Counted from the stretch's first letter, positions 48,518-57,659 are shown. The stretch is 64,000 bases of DNA from Shewanella sp. SNU WT4 (GCF_006494715.1 NZ_CP041151.1:2542001-2606000); one strand, 5' to 3'. Numbers and translations are program-made. The notes: generated from the sequence alone by a model not told the origin.

Positions 48518-48892
48518 ATGAAAATACAAGATATTCAATTGCTTTCAGGGGCGCCTAAGGAAAGCTACTCAGCTGCCATCGCGGCCGAAAAGCGCTTAGA
48601 TGGTGCGCCTATCCAAACCATAGATAGTTTTTATAACAGCCCATGTCAGCAATTTCAGTGCGGCTTTTGGCAATGTGACCAAGGCCATTGGCAAGTTAAT
48701 TACACTGAATATGAATACTGTGAAATAGTCGCAGGAATGAGTGAAATTATTGATACAGATGGCAATAGTCTAACTGTGACTGCTGGCGATCGCTTCGTCA
48801 TCCCCGCAGGCTTTAGTGGCAGTTGGAAAGTCACTGACTTTTGCAAAAAAGTGTATGTAATTTTCGAACCTAAGCTTGCCGCTAGTCTTTAG
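48518..48892 (+). CDS. small cupin protein (DUF861 type, BauB-like)
   Basis: 124 residues forming a single cupin: the FQCGFWQCDQGHWQVNYTEYEYCEIVAGM strand block, TVTAGDRFVIPAGFSGSWKV and a final Glu-Pro-Lys. This matches the DUF861/(S)-ureidoglycine aminohydrolase-like cupins, one of which (BauB) accompanies the Pseudomonas beta-alanine genes. A catalytic role is not proven. It is 59 bp after mmsA on the same strand and precedes a terminator, so it closes the operon. Confidence 0.75.
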   Translation: MKIQDIQLLSGAPKESYSAAIAAEKRLDGAPIQTIDSFYNSPCQQFQCGFWQCDQGHWQVNYTEYEYCEIVAGMSEIIDTDGNSLTVTAGDRFVIPAGFSGSWKVTDFCKKVYVIFEPKLAASL

Positions 48893-48919
48893 CCCAAACT
48901 AGCTTAAGAAGGCGTTATT

Positions 48920-48947
48920 AACCACAGGACGTTAACGTCCTGCGGTT
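48920..48947. terminator. terminator between the bau-like operon and the oxygenase gene
   Basis: The stem AACC.CAGGACG / CGTCCTG.GGTT with loop TTAA lies between two convergent genes and is followed by ATTTC. Confidence 0.65.
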
Positions 48948-48955
48948 ATTTCAAT

Positions 48956-49576
48956 CTAATATCCGTGCTGACTATTACTGACACGAAACCAACCGGCAAT
49001 GCTAAAGCGGTCAACATTGGTCGCTGACACTTCGTGGGGGAAGACTTCACTTAAAAACACCACCCATTTACCAAAGGTCGGGCTGATAGTTTCAATCAAT
49101 TGATCTTGCTCATCATAGATAAGTAATTCGCCTTGATCTTCTGCCTGCCAATTCGGATTAAGAAACAATACCGAGGTCAAAATGCGATTTTGACTTCCTT
49201 TCAAACTATCGATATGTTTTTGATAATATTGACCTGGCTGATAAATCGCATAATGACTTTCAAATTCATTCAGCCCTAAATACAGGCGGCGATTAATGGC
49301 TAATCTTAACTGCGACATTAAGTCCAAATACAAATTATCTGTGTCACATTCTGGCGTTAACCACAAAATCTTATCACCGCGAATTGACGCCTGATGTTGC
49401 TGCCCCGCGCCCCGACCTATGGCGGCATGCTTAAAGCCATCGGACTCAACGCCCATTTTTGTCAATAACGCCTGGCAAACATCATGGGGGATTTCACTGT
49501 CAAACACATGATACCCCCGTACACTCAACTGCTCAGCCAATTCATCTAATACAGTTTCTGAAAACGTAAAGCTCAT
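48956..49576 (-). CDS. 2-oxoglutarate/Fe(II)-dependent oxygenase
   Basis: About 206 residues. The HxD...H facial triad is visible as YYQKHIDSL (about 124) and VFPHEV (about 184), and the 2-oxoglutarate Arg as VDRFSIAGWF. This is the prolyl 4-hydroxylase-like 2OG-FeII superfamily (PF13640 type); substrate unknown. I choose ATG 49576 over the GTG at 49600. A 195-bp gap separates it from the porin gene upstream, so it may or may not share that operon. Confidence 0.8.
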   Translation of the reverse strand: MSFTFSETVLDELAEQLSVRGYHVFDSEIPHDVCQALLTKMGVESDGFKHAAIGRGAGQQHQASIRGDKILWLTPECDTDNLYLDLMSQLRLAINRRLYLGLNEFESHYAIYQPGQYYQKHIDSLKGSQNRILTSVLFLNPNWQAEDQGELLIYDEQDQLIETISPTFGKWVVFLSEVFPHEVSATNVDRFSIAGWFRVSNSQHGY

Positions 49577-49770
49577 AACGTGACACTCATCAATAAGCAC
49601 AACTCACATCGAATCAAGGCTATAGGAAACTAGCAGAGCGACCTGGTTAGCATGGCTATATACCAAAAAGGTATGATGGCAGGAGTGTAAAACGAATTTT
49701 TTGAATTAGCTAACAAAAGGGAAAAATGATGTGAAAATTTAGCACGTCCTTGTGCTATGGGGACAAAGCG

Positions 49771-50805
49771 TTAAAAATCGTACCTAAAACCTAGGCTGAC
49801 TAGGCTGTCGCTAAAATCTTGATGCTGTTTTACGTGAAATTGGCCAAGCTCTGTATGAATGCGCGCGGCGCGACTTATTTTATATTCGGCGCCAAGAGCC
49901 CACTGGGTAATCACCGGGGCTTCATTCACGCTATTGCCTTTACTCTGATATAAACGGTTAGCAATGGCGCCAGTGCCTGAATCATCATACCCTCCCTCAG
50001 CCTTTAGCAACCAAAGGCCTAGGGCATATTTAGCGCTCACAATGAAGCCTGTACCATGACGTTGCTGCCACTGAGCTGCCGCTTGATTAACTAGTTCAGA
50101 ATGTTGCACCATAGTACCAAGGGTTAAGCCATCCCATTGATATTGGGCAACACCTCGATATGCGCGAATATCTTCCATGCCATCACTATAGGCAGCAGCT
50201 AAATACAGATCGCTATTGTTAAAAGACTTATCGCCATAGGTCACGGCCACTTGGTAGTTACCAAGCTCACGCCGCTGTTCGCCAACCTTATAATAATTAT
50301 CTTCCAGTAAATAACTGACGCCAAGTTGTACGTTTTGCCATACAGGTGACTTATAAGCCAGTGAATCGCCCCAGCGTTTATCGCCAGCAAATAATCTGTC
50401 ATGTTTCATGACATAGATATCCATGACGTCAACACCACCTTTGGCCATTTTAAATACCGGATCGATACGGCCAATCGCTAATGAACCATAGTCTTGATGG
50501 CAAATGCCTAAATACGTCGGCCGCGATGAAAATGGGTTACTGGTTTTATCTTGACTGCCGCCATTTACCCCAACTTCAATTTGATAAAAGATGTCGGTTG
50601 TTGCTGATAATTCACTACGGCCTTTAACCCCTAAGCGGCTAAAGTTATTTTCAAGTACTAGTCCCTGTTTGTTGTTATGGGTAGCACTGCCACTGTCAGA
50701 AGAGGTTAACGAGTAATCAAAACGCCCATAAAATTGATAATCATTGGCCAGTACCGAGGGCGTGCACAAGGCCAACGACAGTGCACTAAAACATAAAGCT
50801 TTCAT
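49771..50805 (-). CDS. outer-membrane porin
   Basis: 344 residues from ATG 50805 with signal peptide MKALCFSALSLALCTPSVLA. The mature protein begins NDYQFYGRFDYSLTSSD, has alternating amphipathic strands (SRLGVKGRSELSATTDIFYQIEVGV), and ends in ...SLVSLGFRYDF with the terminal Phe needed for BAM recognition. It resembles gram-negative general porins (16-stranded). It lies 41 bp downstream of the FMN-lipoprotein gene and is probably cotranscribed, which suggests a channel for the substrate of that system (inference). Confidence 0.85.
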   Translation of the reverse strand: MKALCFSALSLALCTPSVLANDYQFYGRFDYSLTSSDSGSATHNNKQGLVLENNFSRLGVKGRSELSATTDIFYQIEVGVNGGSQDKTSNPFSSRPTYLGICHQDYGSLAIGRIDPVFKMAKGGVDVMDIYVMKHDRLFAGDKRWGDSLAYKSPVWQNVQLGVSYLLEDNYYKVGEQRRELGNYQVAVTYGDKSFNNSDLYLAAAYSDGMEDIRAYRGVAQYQWDGLTLGTMVQHSELVNQAAAQWQQRHGTGFIVSAKYALGLWLLKAEGGYDDSGTGAIANRLYQSKGNSVNEAPVITQWALGAEYKISRAARIHTELGQFHVKQHQDFSDSLVSLGFRYDF

Positions 50806-50846
50806 AAAAACACATCCAAAAATGGGCGCCAAAACGCCCTACAATA

Positions 50847-52184
50847 TTATTGCTGCGCGGTGATCACGCCATCTTGGCGCATTTGCTGATATAAGCTATT
50901 AGCGAGCAATAGATAATTATCCCAAGCATCAGAGCGCTTAGTAAAGCCGGTTTGGGCATAACTGCCGCTATCACCGGCTGCTGGTAAGTCATTAATATCA
51001 AATAATGAACCGCCTTGAGTCAGATGATCTGCTAACGCGTCAATCATGACGTTAAAACCAATACGCGCAGGCTCAACATAATTAATCGAATCGTATTTAG
51101 ACTGGCGGTAAAAGGCTTTTTGCGAGGCATCTCTAATATCTTTTTGGTGATCAGCAAAGATTTCATCGTAATGAGCCGCGGTAATGTTACCCGTTTGCTT
51201 ACTGACTACGATACGCAGCATGGCGGTTACCCCAGTCCAGCGGCCTTTCGCATCATTAATTTTCTGTGCTTGCTGATATAATAATTGGTCACTGCTACCT
51301 TGCTGAATGCGGCTGTGAATTTTAGCGGTCAAGGGGATCATTGATTGCTGAATACTGTTAGAAGCGCCAGCCACTATATCCAGTTCAAGATATTGTAAAC
51401 GGTTAGGCTCGGATAATTTATTGGCAAGCTTTGGATCAAACTCAGGATTTTTATCAAAAGTGAGCTTATTTTTCTCCATCATCAGCTTTTCCATGGTTAA
51501 GGCTGACTGTACCCAAGCCGTACCTTTTTGCTTACCCATAGAAAAATTGTATTCAGACATACGCTTAGGTACGTTTTGATAAAGACGAGTGTAATAGTTT
51601 GGGCGCCCACTTTCTTGAAATTCAGCCAACAACACATCCGCAGAATTAGCACTATCAACCACCACTAACATGCTGCCCATATGCCCTTGGCGGAAACGCG
51701 CTTCTTCGTAGTAATAGTCACCTTTCACTATGCCAAGCTGAGGCTGAATCGACCACTCTAAATCAAACTTTTCGGCACTCTTATTAGCGCGGGCACCCAC
51801 ACTTTGAAATTCAGGTTTGCTGCCATCGGCGCGCGGAATATCATTGACCGCCTTTAAAATACCATTGGCTGAATAGGTGGCGCCCGAGATAGCATCTATC
51901 CCTTCATGACCATTGTTGGCTACCACTTCCTTCAAGATACGCTCAGCATTGAGGTATAACGACTCAGTTTCTTTGTGCGATAACGTTTTGAGCGCGCTAA
52001 TGTTACCGTTAATGACTGTGGCTTCAAGCGTGATTTCGCTCTTTTTGCCTTTGCCACTGACTTGATAAACGCCATCAACATACTTGCCCTGCACTGACTG
52101 ACTGGCACAACCTGCCAACGCTAAACCAGTTAAGGACATGGCGAGCACTAACCCACACTGTTTGAAATTAATCGTGTTGTTCAT
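50847..52184 (-). CDS. FMN-binding lipoprotein (covalent-flavin SGAT motif)
   Basis: 445 residues. Lipobox LALAGC with Cys26, so a lipoprotein. Residues about 35-112 form an FMN_bind domain: GVYQVSGKGKKSEITLEATV ending in ISGATYS near 100-105, the site where ApbE attaches FMN to Thr by a phosphoester bond. Two further stretches (about 150-230, GHMGSMLVVVDS...; about 325-405, MLRIVVSKQTGNITAAHYDEI) look like diverged repeats of the same fold without the SGAT motif. This layout recalls the Listeria extracellular-electron-transfer flavolipoprotein PplA, but similarity is only structural pattern here. It is divergent from apbE, which is strong support for flavinylation. Redox partners are not seen. 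Confidence 0.85.
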   Translation of the reverse strand: MNNTINFKQCGLVLAMSLTGLALAGCASQSVQGKYVDGVYQVSGKGKKSEITLEATVINGNISALKTLSHKETESLYLNAERILKEVVANNGHEGIDAISGATYSANGILKAVNDIPRADGSKPEFQSVGARANKSAEKFDLEWSIQPQLGIVKGDYYYEEARFRQGHMGSMLVVVDSANSADVLLAEFQESGRPNYYTRLYQNVPKRMSEYNFSMGKQKGTAWVQSALTMEKLMMEKNKLTFDKNPEFDPKLANKLSEPNRLQYLELDIVAGASNSIQQSMIPLTAKIHSRIQQGSSDQLLYQQAQKINDAKGRWTGVTAMLRIVVSKQTGNITAAHYDEIFADHQKDIRDASQKAFYRQSKYDSINYVEPARIGFNVMIDALADHLTQGGSLFDINDLPAAGDSGSYAQTGFTKRSDAWDNYLLLANSLYQQMRQDGVITAQQ

Positions 52185-52240
52185 CGATGTTGCCCACTAA
52201 ATAATAGATTTATGGGCAAGCATAAACAGCTCAGCCGTTT

Positions 52241-52265
52241 GAACAATTGCGGAAAACCGCAGTTC
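52241..52265. promoter_or_regulatory. hairpin/operator candidate between the FMN-lipoprotein and apbE
   Basis: Nested inverted repeats, GAAC-AAT-TGCGG-AAAA-CCGCA-GTTC, lie in the 192-bp divergent promoter region. It is a candidate site for the response regulator encoded nearby. Confidence 0.4.
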
Positions 52266-52376
52266 TAGGGGGCAATGATCATTTCTTTGAAACTGCTAAC
52301 ACTTTAGGGATAGCTAACAAGCCAGAGCCTAATATTCATGGTACAGCTATAAATAACGCGACCACAGAGAGATGTA

Positions 52377-53492
52377 ATGCCCTACTTTATATTTATCATC
52401 ATTAGCCTAATGAGTATCTTCAGTCATTCTCATGCCGATGAATTTATTCCTTATCAATGTGAAGGCAATGCCAGTTTTGTTTATGACCAAGGTAAAGGGA
52501 CTATGACTACCTTAAATTATTTTGGTACGTCCATTACCATTGATATTTATCATGATGATAAACAGCAAGCATTATCCGCCTTATGCCATGGTTTACATGT
52601 AGTGCAGCAATATCATTATTTAGGGTCTAACTTTTCAACTTACCCATATTTTACCAATATTAAAACCATTAATAATGCGCCTGATAAACTGCATCAAATT
52701 GACCCAAGGTTAACCGAGTTATTGCATGCCAGCATTGAATGGCATCAACTCACCAATGGCCGATTTAATATCGCCATCGCTCCCGTATTGGCGGTGTGGC
52801 GCCAAGCGCGTAATGTTTGCTTGAAAGAAAATGATTGCCAACTCCCCATGCGGCAAACGCTTGAGGATGCTGCTAAACATATTGATATTTCAAAGATAAT
52901 CTTAGATGCCACTCATAACACAGTCCAAATGCAAGCTGGCATGCAGTTAGATTTAGGCGGCATAGCGAAAGGATGGATGGTAGAAAAAGTCTATGACAGA
53001 CTCCGCGCTGACGGCATCACATCATTTATCATTAATGCTGGCGGTAATATTCGTCATTTTGGTATACATCCTAGTGGCCGACAATTTATTACGGCTATTG
53101 AAGATCCGCTCGCCAGAAAATATAACAATAGGAATGGTATCAATAATAGTGTTTACCATGAATATATTACTGCGCAAGATATTACCTTGGTATCAAGTGG
53201 TAATTATTTAAATTATTTCACTGTCGATGGCAAAGATTATCACCATATTATTGACCCCACGACCCTTTATCCTAAGCGTGACGGCATTAGTGTCTCAGTG
53301 ATTATGCAGCGCAATACGTTATTAGCCGATGTGATTTCCACCAGTCTATTTTTAATGCCAGTGGTCGAAGCTCAAGTGTGGCTACAAGACATTGGCTTAG
53401 ATAAGGATGTCGAAGCGATATGGTATCTTGATGATTATGGCAATAAGTTTGAAACCGCGGGCGTGGCCAAGTTGCGCGCACAATATCAATAG
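52377..53492 (+). CDS. apbE: FAD:protein FMN transferase
   Basis: 371 residues with an N-terminal signal segment (MPYFIFIIISLMSIFSHSHA), so it acts in the periplasm. Family motifs: YFGTSITIDIY, FNIAIAPVLAVW, LDLGGIAKGWMVE, INAGGNIRHFG, YHHIIDPTT and the metal-binding DVIST (Asp and Thr). ApbE uses FAD to attach FMN to Thr or Ser of target proteins. The obvious target is the divergent lipoprotein with ISGATYS. Confidence 0.92.
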   Translation: MPYFIFIIISLMSIFSHSHADEFIPYQCEGNASFVYDQGKGTMTTLNYFGTSITIDIYHDDKQQALSALCHGLHVVQQYHYLGSNFSTYPYFTNIKTINNAPDKLHQIDPRLTELLHASIEWHQLTNGRFNIAIAPVLAVWRQARNVCLKENDCQLPMRQTLEDAAKHIDISKIILDATHNTVQMQAGMQLDLGGIAKGWMVEKVYDRLRADGITSFIINAGGNIRHFGIHPSGRQFITAIEDPLARKYNNRNGINNSVYHEYITAQDITLVSSGNYLNYFTVDGKDYHHIIDPTTLYPKRDGISVSVIMQRNTLLADVISTSLFLMPVVEAQVWLQDIGLDKDVEAIWYLDDYGNKFETAGVAKLRAQYQ

Positions 53493-53641
53493 GCTAACAC
53501 CTCATCGACATTAATCAGTAGGATGACCCTCAGTATATAAGTGAAGCGTGATCTTACTCACTGAACGCACATATCACTGAGCTTTGCGCAACATTAGTCG
53601 GTGATAATAGCCACTGTTACCTTTTCTAAAGCGATATTGCC

Positions 53642-55462
53642 TTGTTGAATGTCTTTATCATAGGTTTTAGCCTGCTTGCATTGCTCTGGCCTTGCCAAAT
53701 CAATGCGGCTTCCTATTCTCCGGATGCTATCCAGAGTCCGAGCCACTTTATTAAGCTGCGCGATACAAAGACCAATACTCACGCAACTATCCGTATCGGC
53801 GTGATGGCCTTTGCTGATCCCAGTAAAATCGAGCGGCGCTGGCAAGACACCGCCTTATGGCTTCAACAACAATTAGGCCAACCCATTGATATTATAGCGC
53901 TCACGCCGATGGAGCTAGATAACGCCATCACCAAAGCTAATATTGACTTTATCATAGGCAATGCCATGACGACTGTGGCCTATAAAAAAGACTATGGCAC
54001 CAGTCATTTATTAACCTTAGTGAATAATTTAAGTAATAATCCAGAAAGGGCGATGGGGTCAGCTATCATCACCCGCGCTGATCACCCGCTTAATCATTGG
54101 AAAGAGTTAACCCAGCAACGAGTAATTTCGAGCGATCCGCGCGCCTTTGGCGGTTTTCAAATTTTTGCCGCTACCTTAGCTAGTCGCCATATGGATGTGT
54201 ATCGCGACATTAAACAGTTGAAATTTGTTGGCTTTCCACAAGCAAAGCTGCTCGATAAATTACTGCAACATCAAGCCGACGTCGCCATTTTACCCGCTTG
54301 TATTCTAGAGTCTGCGATAAAGCGCGGCGCAATACCTCAAGGCGCGCTTAAGGTGCAATTGGTCCATGAGCAAACCGATATGGCTTGCCAAGTATCAACA
54401 CCTTTATACCCAGATTATGCCCTGTCAAAACTTGGCGGCACCAGTCATCAACTAGCCACTCAAGTGGTACGGGCATTATTAGCCATAACGCCACAAGATA
54501 GCGCGGCGATTGTCGGCCAATATCAATATTGGGCCGCGCCGGTTAACGACAGTGAGGTGTTTCAGTTACGCCAGCAACTAGCCCAATGGCCGTTTGTTAC
54601 CAATTGGCAGCGTTTAATGTATAGCGCCATCCCTTGGGTATTAGTTGCCATACTGGTGTTATTGCTTGGATACTTACATCACTTACGGGTCAAGCGCTTA
54701 GTAGTGCGCCGCACGTTAGCTCTGAGTAATGAAGTGGCCGAGCATCAATGTACGCAAGCTCGGTTATTAGATCAGCAGCAACAGTTCTACCGTGCCCAGC
54801 GGGTATTACTCACAGGAGAAATGGCCTCAGGCATTGCCCATGAACTGAAGCAGCCATTAGCTGGCATTCGTTATTTAGCCCAAGGCTGTGTTTATCGCCT
54901 AATAGACTCTCAGCCAGAGTTACAGCAACCGTTAACTAAAATCATTGCCCAGGTCGATAGGGCTCAAACGACCATTAATCGACTGCGAGCGTTTTGTCAG
55001 CAAAGCAGCCATTATCAGGCCTGCGATCTAGCGCACATCATAGATGATACCTTGCAACTCATGGCGCCGGACCTTAAGGGATGCCAGGTACACTGGCAGC
55101 GCCCTAGCGATGATTACCCGATAGTGGCTGATGCCAGTTTATTGCAACAGGTACTGGTTAACCTCATTCGTAATGCGCTGGATGCTATGCAGAGCCTTAA
55201 GTCGAGGCAGTTAACTATTGAGTGCCAACGCTTGGCAGATGAATACCAACTCTGCATCCGCGATATTGGTACAGGCTTGACATCCGCAGCCTTAGTTCGG
55301 CTATTTATGCCATTTGAAACCTCTAAAGCTCATGGTTTAGGCCTAGGGATGGTGATTTGTAAACGCATCATAGAAGAACATGGCGGCCAAATTATTGCCC
55401 ATCAAGCTAACCCAGGCTTAGTCATCCTCATTCACTTACCCCATAAGGCTGCCGCGCTATGA
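53642..55462 (+). CDS. sensor histidine kinase with periplasmic PhnD-like domain
   Basis: 606 residues. Signal segment MLNVFIIGFSLLALLWPCQINA, then a periplasmic phosphonate-binding-like (PhnD/TtrS type) domain (about 48-295; RIGVMAFADPSKIERRW), a membrane segment (about 325-345), a coiled linker, the H-box GIAHELKQPLAGI (about 396-408) and HATPase with NLIRNALDAM (about 507), DIGTGLTS and GLGLGMVI. The layout is that of TtrS, the tetrathionate sensor, but no tetrathionate reductase genes are here, so the ligand is open. The start is uncertain (TTG at 53642, poor ribosome-binding site). It ends in an ATGA overlap with the response regulator. Confidence 0.85.
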   Translation: MLNVFIIGFSLLALLWPCQINAASYSPDAIQSPSHFIKLRDTKTNTHATIRIGVMAFADPSKIERRWQDTALWLQQQLGQPIDIIALTPMELDNAITKANIDFIIGNAMTTVAYKKDYGTSHLLTLVNNLSNNPERAMGSAIITRADHPLNHWKELTQQRVISSDPRAFGGFQIFAATLASRHMDVYRDIKQLKFVGFPQAKLLDKLLQHQADVAILPACILESAIKRGAIPQGALKVQLVHEQTDMACQVSTPLYPDYALSKLGGTSHQLATQVVRALLAITPQDSAAIVGQYQYWAAPVNDSEVFQLRQQLAQWPFVTNWQRLMYSAIPWVLVAILVLLLGYLHHLRVKRLVVRRTLALSNEVAEHQCTQARLLDQQQQFYRAQRVLLTGEMASGIAHELKQPLAGIRYLAQGCVYRLIDSQPELQQPLTKIIAQVDRAQTTINRLRAFCQQSSHYQACDLAHIIDDTLQLMAPDLKGCQVHWQRPSDDYPIVADASLLQQVLVNLIRNALDAMQSLKSRQLTIECQRLADEYQLCIRDIGTGLTSAALVRLFMPFETSKAHGLGLGMVICKRIIEEHGGQIIAHQANPGLVILIHLPHKAAAL

Positions 55463-56100
55463 CCCCTTTATACCTAGTTGATGATGATCAAGATGTATTA
55501 GATTCATTAAGCTGGATGCTTGAAGGCATGGGATTCGCTAGCCAAAGTTTTACCTGCCCCGCAAACCTGCTTTCTGCCGTAGATATTCATGCGCCTGCGG
55601 TCATGCTGCTTGATATTCATATGCCGGGAATGGACGGCATGGCCTTACTGCAACACTTAGTAAAGCTGCAAAGTCCGATTCAAATCATCATGCTCACCGG
55701 CCATGGCAATATTGCTATGGCAGTGCAAAGCATGCGTGTTGGTGCGCTTGATTTTCTAGAAAAACCGGCGGACGGCGATAAGCTTAAACCTCTGTTACTT
55801 CAAGCCATGCAAGTCAGCGAGCAAGCGTATGCCGCGCACAATCAACACCAACTACTGCGCGCGCAACTCAATAGCCTAAGTCCCCGCGAGCACCAAGTGA
55901 TGACCTTAGTGCTTGCGGGCAAAATGAATAAAGTCATTGCTAGCGAACTTGAACTAGCCCAACGTACCGTTGAGCTTCATAAGCAAAAATTACTGCAAAA
56001 AATGCAAGTAAGTAATGCCGCTGAACTAGCATGGCAGCTAGCTAAGCACCAACTAAGGGCTGAAGATCAATTGCTTGTAGCTGGGGAAGAACTCAAATGA
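55459..56100 (+). CDS. FixJ/TtrR-type response regulator
   Basis: 213 residues. The receiver has D8-D9-D10, phospho-acceptor D52 (MLLDIHMPGMDG), Thr in MLTGHG and Lys in FLEKPADG. The LuxR-type HTH is at about 138-195 (LSPREHQVMTLVLAGKMNKV, then LAQRTVELHKQKLLQKM). The start overlaps the kinase stop codon (ATGA). Together they form a two-component system; the likely targets are the adjacent apbE and the divergent lipoprotein-porin unit. Confidence 0.9.
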   Translation: MTPLYLVDDDQDVLDSLSWMLEGMGFASQSFTCPANLLSAVDIHAPAVMLLDIHMPGMDGMALLQHLVKLQSPIQIIMLTGHGNIAMAVQSMRVGALDFLEKPADGDKLKPLLLQAMQVSEQAYAAHNQHQLLRAQLNSLSPREHQVMTLVLAGKMNKVIASELELAQRTVELHKQKLLQKMQVSNAAELAWQLAKHQLRAEDQLLVAGEELK

Positions 56101-56210
56101 TGATAAAAAATTAACCAAACTTGCACTATTTTTGAGTGGTCTGAGGCCGATAGCCTACATTAAGATGTAATACTGTTTACGCCCGTTACTCTTACCCTTA
56201 AGGATACGGC

Positions 56211-57530
56211 ATGTCTGTCTATCATATTTTGTGCTACTTTGGCGCTGCTGCAGTGCTGATGGCTTATCTCAATAGTAAATTAGGAAAATTCCAACCGACA
56301 ATCGCCATCACAGCTGGCGCTATTATGTTGTCATTACTGTTGGTGTTCACTGGTCGATTCCATATCTTTGAATTCAAAGCCGTCGCCGCCCATGTCATTA
56401 ATGAACTAGATTTTCAGCACTTTTTACTCGAAGGTATTCTTGGCTTTTTGTTATTTGCCGGTGCTATCAACATTAAGCTTACCAACCTTAAAGACCAAAA
56501 GTGGGAAATTACTGTGCTGGCGTTGTTCGCCACCTTAGTCTCTACTTTTTTTATTGGTTTTGTGTTTTATGGTTTTTGTCAGTTAATTGGCTTACCGCTG
56601 GCGCTCGTCTATTGCTTGTTGTTTGGCGCTCTGATAAGCCCTACCGACCCTATCGCTGTGCTTGCCATAGTCAAAAAGTTACAAGCGCCCGAGCGAATCT
56701 CAACCCAAATTGAAGGCGAATCGCTATTCAATGATGGCTTTGGCTTAGTCATATTTGTGACCCTATTTACTATTGCCTTTGGTGATATCACGCCAACAGT
56801 AAGTAGCGTCAGCTTGTTATTCCTGCAAGAAGCGCTTGGCGGAATTCTTTATGGCCTAGTGTTAGGCACTTTAGTGCATAAACTCATTTGTCATACTGCT
56901 GATCCTTCACTAGAGCAGCTATTAACCTTACTCATTCCCTCCGCAGGTTATGCCCTCGCCTCCTCGCTGGGTGTCTCAGGCCCACTGGCCATGGTCGTCA
57001 CTGGCATCATTATCGGTAACTGGACTCGCAGCCAAGGCTTTAGCCCTAAGACCAGTGATAACTTAAATCACTTTTGGGAATTGATAGAAGAGTTCTTAAA
57101 TTGCCTGTTATTCCTGTTGATAGGGTTATTAATGCTGACCTTTGCGTTTCACCGCGAAGACTGGTTGTTAATGGCTTTTGCTATCCCGTTAGTATTAGTT
57201 GGGCGCTATCTTAGTGTTCGTCTTTCTTACCTAGGTTTTAATCGCTTTCGCCGCTACAACCCTATGGCAGTTTCGATTTTAACTTGGGGCGGTTTACGCG
57301 GCGGTTTAGCCATCGCTATGGCTATGTCAGTGCCTGCTGGCATTATGGTGTTACCTGAAAAAAATATTGATGTTCGTGAGATCATGCTGGTGATGACTTA
57401 CGCGGTCGTGGTGTTTTCTATCTTAGTGCAGGGCTCAACCATCACGCCGATGATCACTAAGGCTAAGCGCTTAGACGCCGAAAGTCACCAAGCAACATCA
57501 AGTGATAACGCGGGTGGGCGTGTTCAATGA
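56211..57530 (+). CDS. nhaP: sodium/proton antiporter, CPA1 (NhaP) family
   Basis: 439 residues, about 12 membrane segments. The CPA1 ion-site motifs are present: LLFGALISPTDPIAVLAIV (DP pair) and QIEGESLFNDGFGLV (ND motif), plus TWGGLRGGLAIAMAMS. It exchanges Na+ or K+ for protons across the inner membrane and would aid pH and salt homeostasis. Monocistronic; it ends at a bidirectional terminator. Confidence 0.92.
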   Translation: MSVYHILCYFGAAAVLMAYLNSKLGKFQPTIAITAGAIMLSLLLVFTGRFHIFEFKAVAAHVINELDFQHFLLEGILGFLLFAGAINIKLTNLKDQKWEITVLALFATLVSTFFIGFVFYGFCQLIGLPLALVYCLLFGALISPTDPIAVLAIVKKLQAPERISTQIEGESLFNDGFGLVIFVTLFTIAFGDITPTVSSVSLLFLQEALGGILYGLVLGTLVHKLICHTADPSLEQLLTLLIPSAGYALASSLGVSGPLAMVVTGIIIGNWTRSQGFSPKTSDNLNHFWELIEEFLNCLLFLLIGLLMLTFAFHREDWLLMAFAIPLVLVGRYLSVRLSYLGFNRFRRYNPMAVSILTWGGLRGGLAIAMAMSVPAGIMVLPEKNIDVREIMLVMTYAVVVFSILVQGSTITPMITKAKRLDAESHQATSSDNAGGRVQ

Positions 57531-57594
57531 GGAGTAAAACCAGACTCGTCATTAAGAGATTAGGTAACTGCTTTACTTAAATCATGATTTTCTC

Positions 57595-57629
57595 AATAAA
57601 AAAACGCAGCCTAGGCTGCGTTTTTTATT
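57595..57629. terminator. bidirectional terminator between nhaP and the Tim44-like gene
   Basis: A perfect palindrome has stem AAAAAACGCAGCC / GGCTGCGTTTTTT and loop TA. It serves both convergent genes. Confidence 0.93.
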
Positions 57630-57659
57630 GCAAGTGAGTGAGTGACTCACTACGAATGT

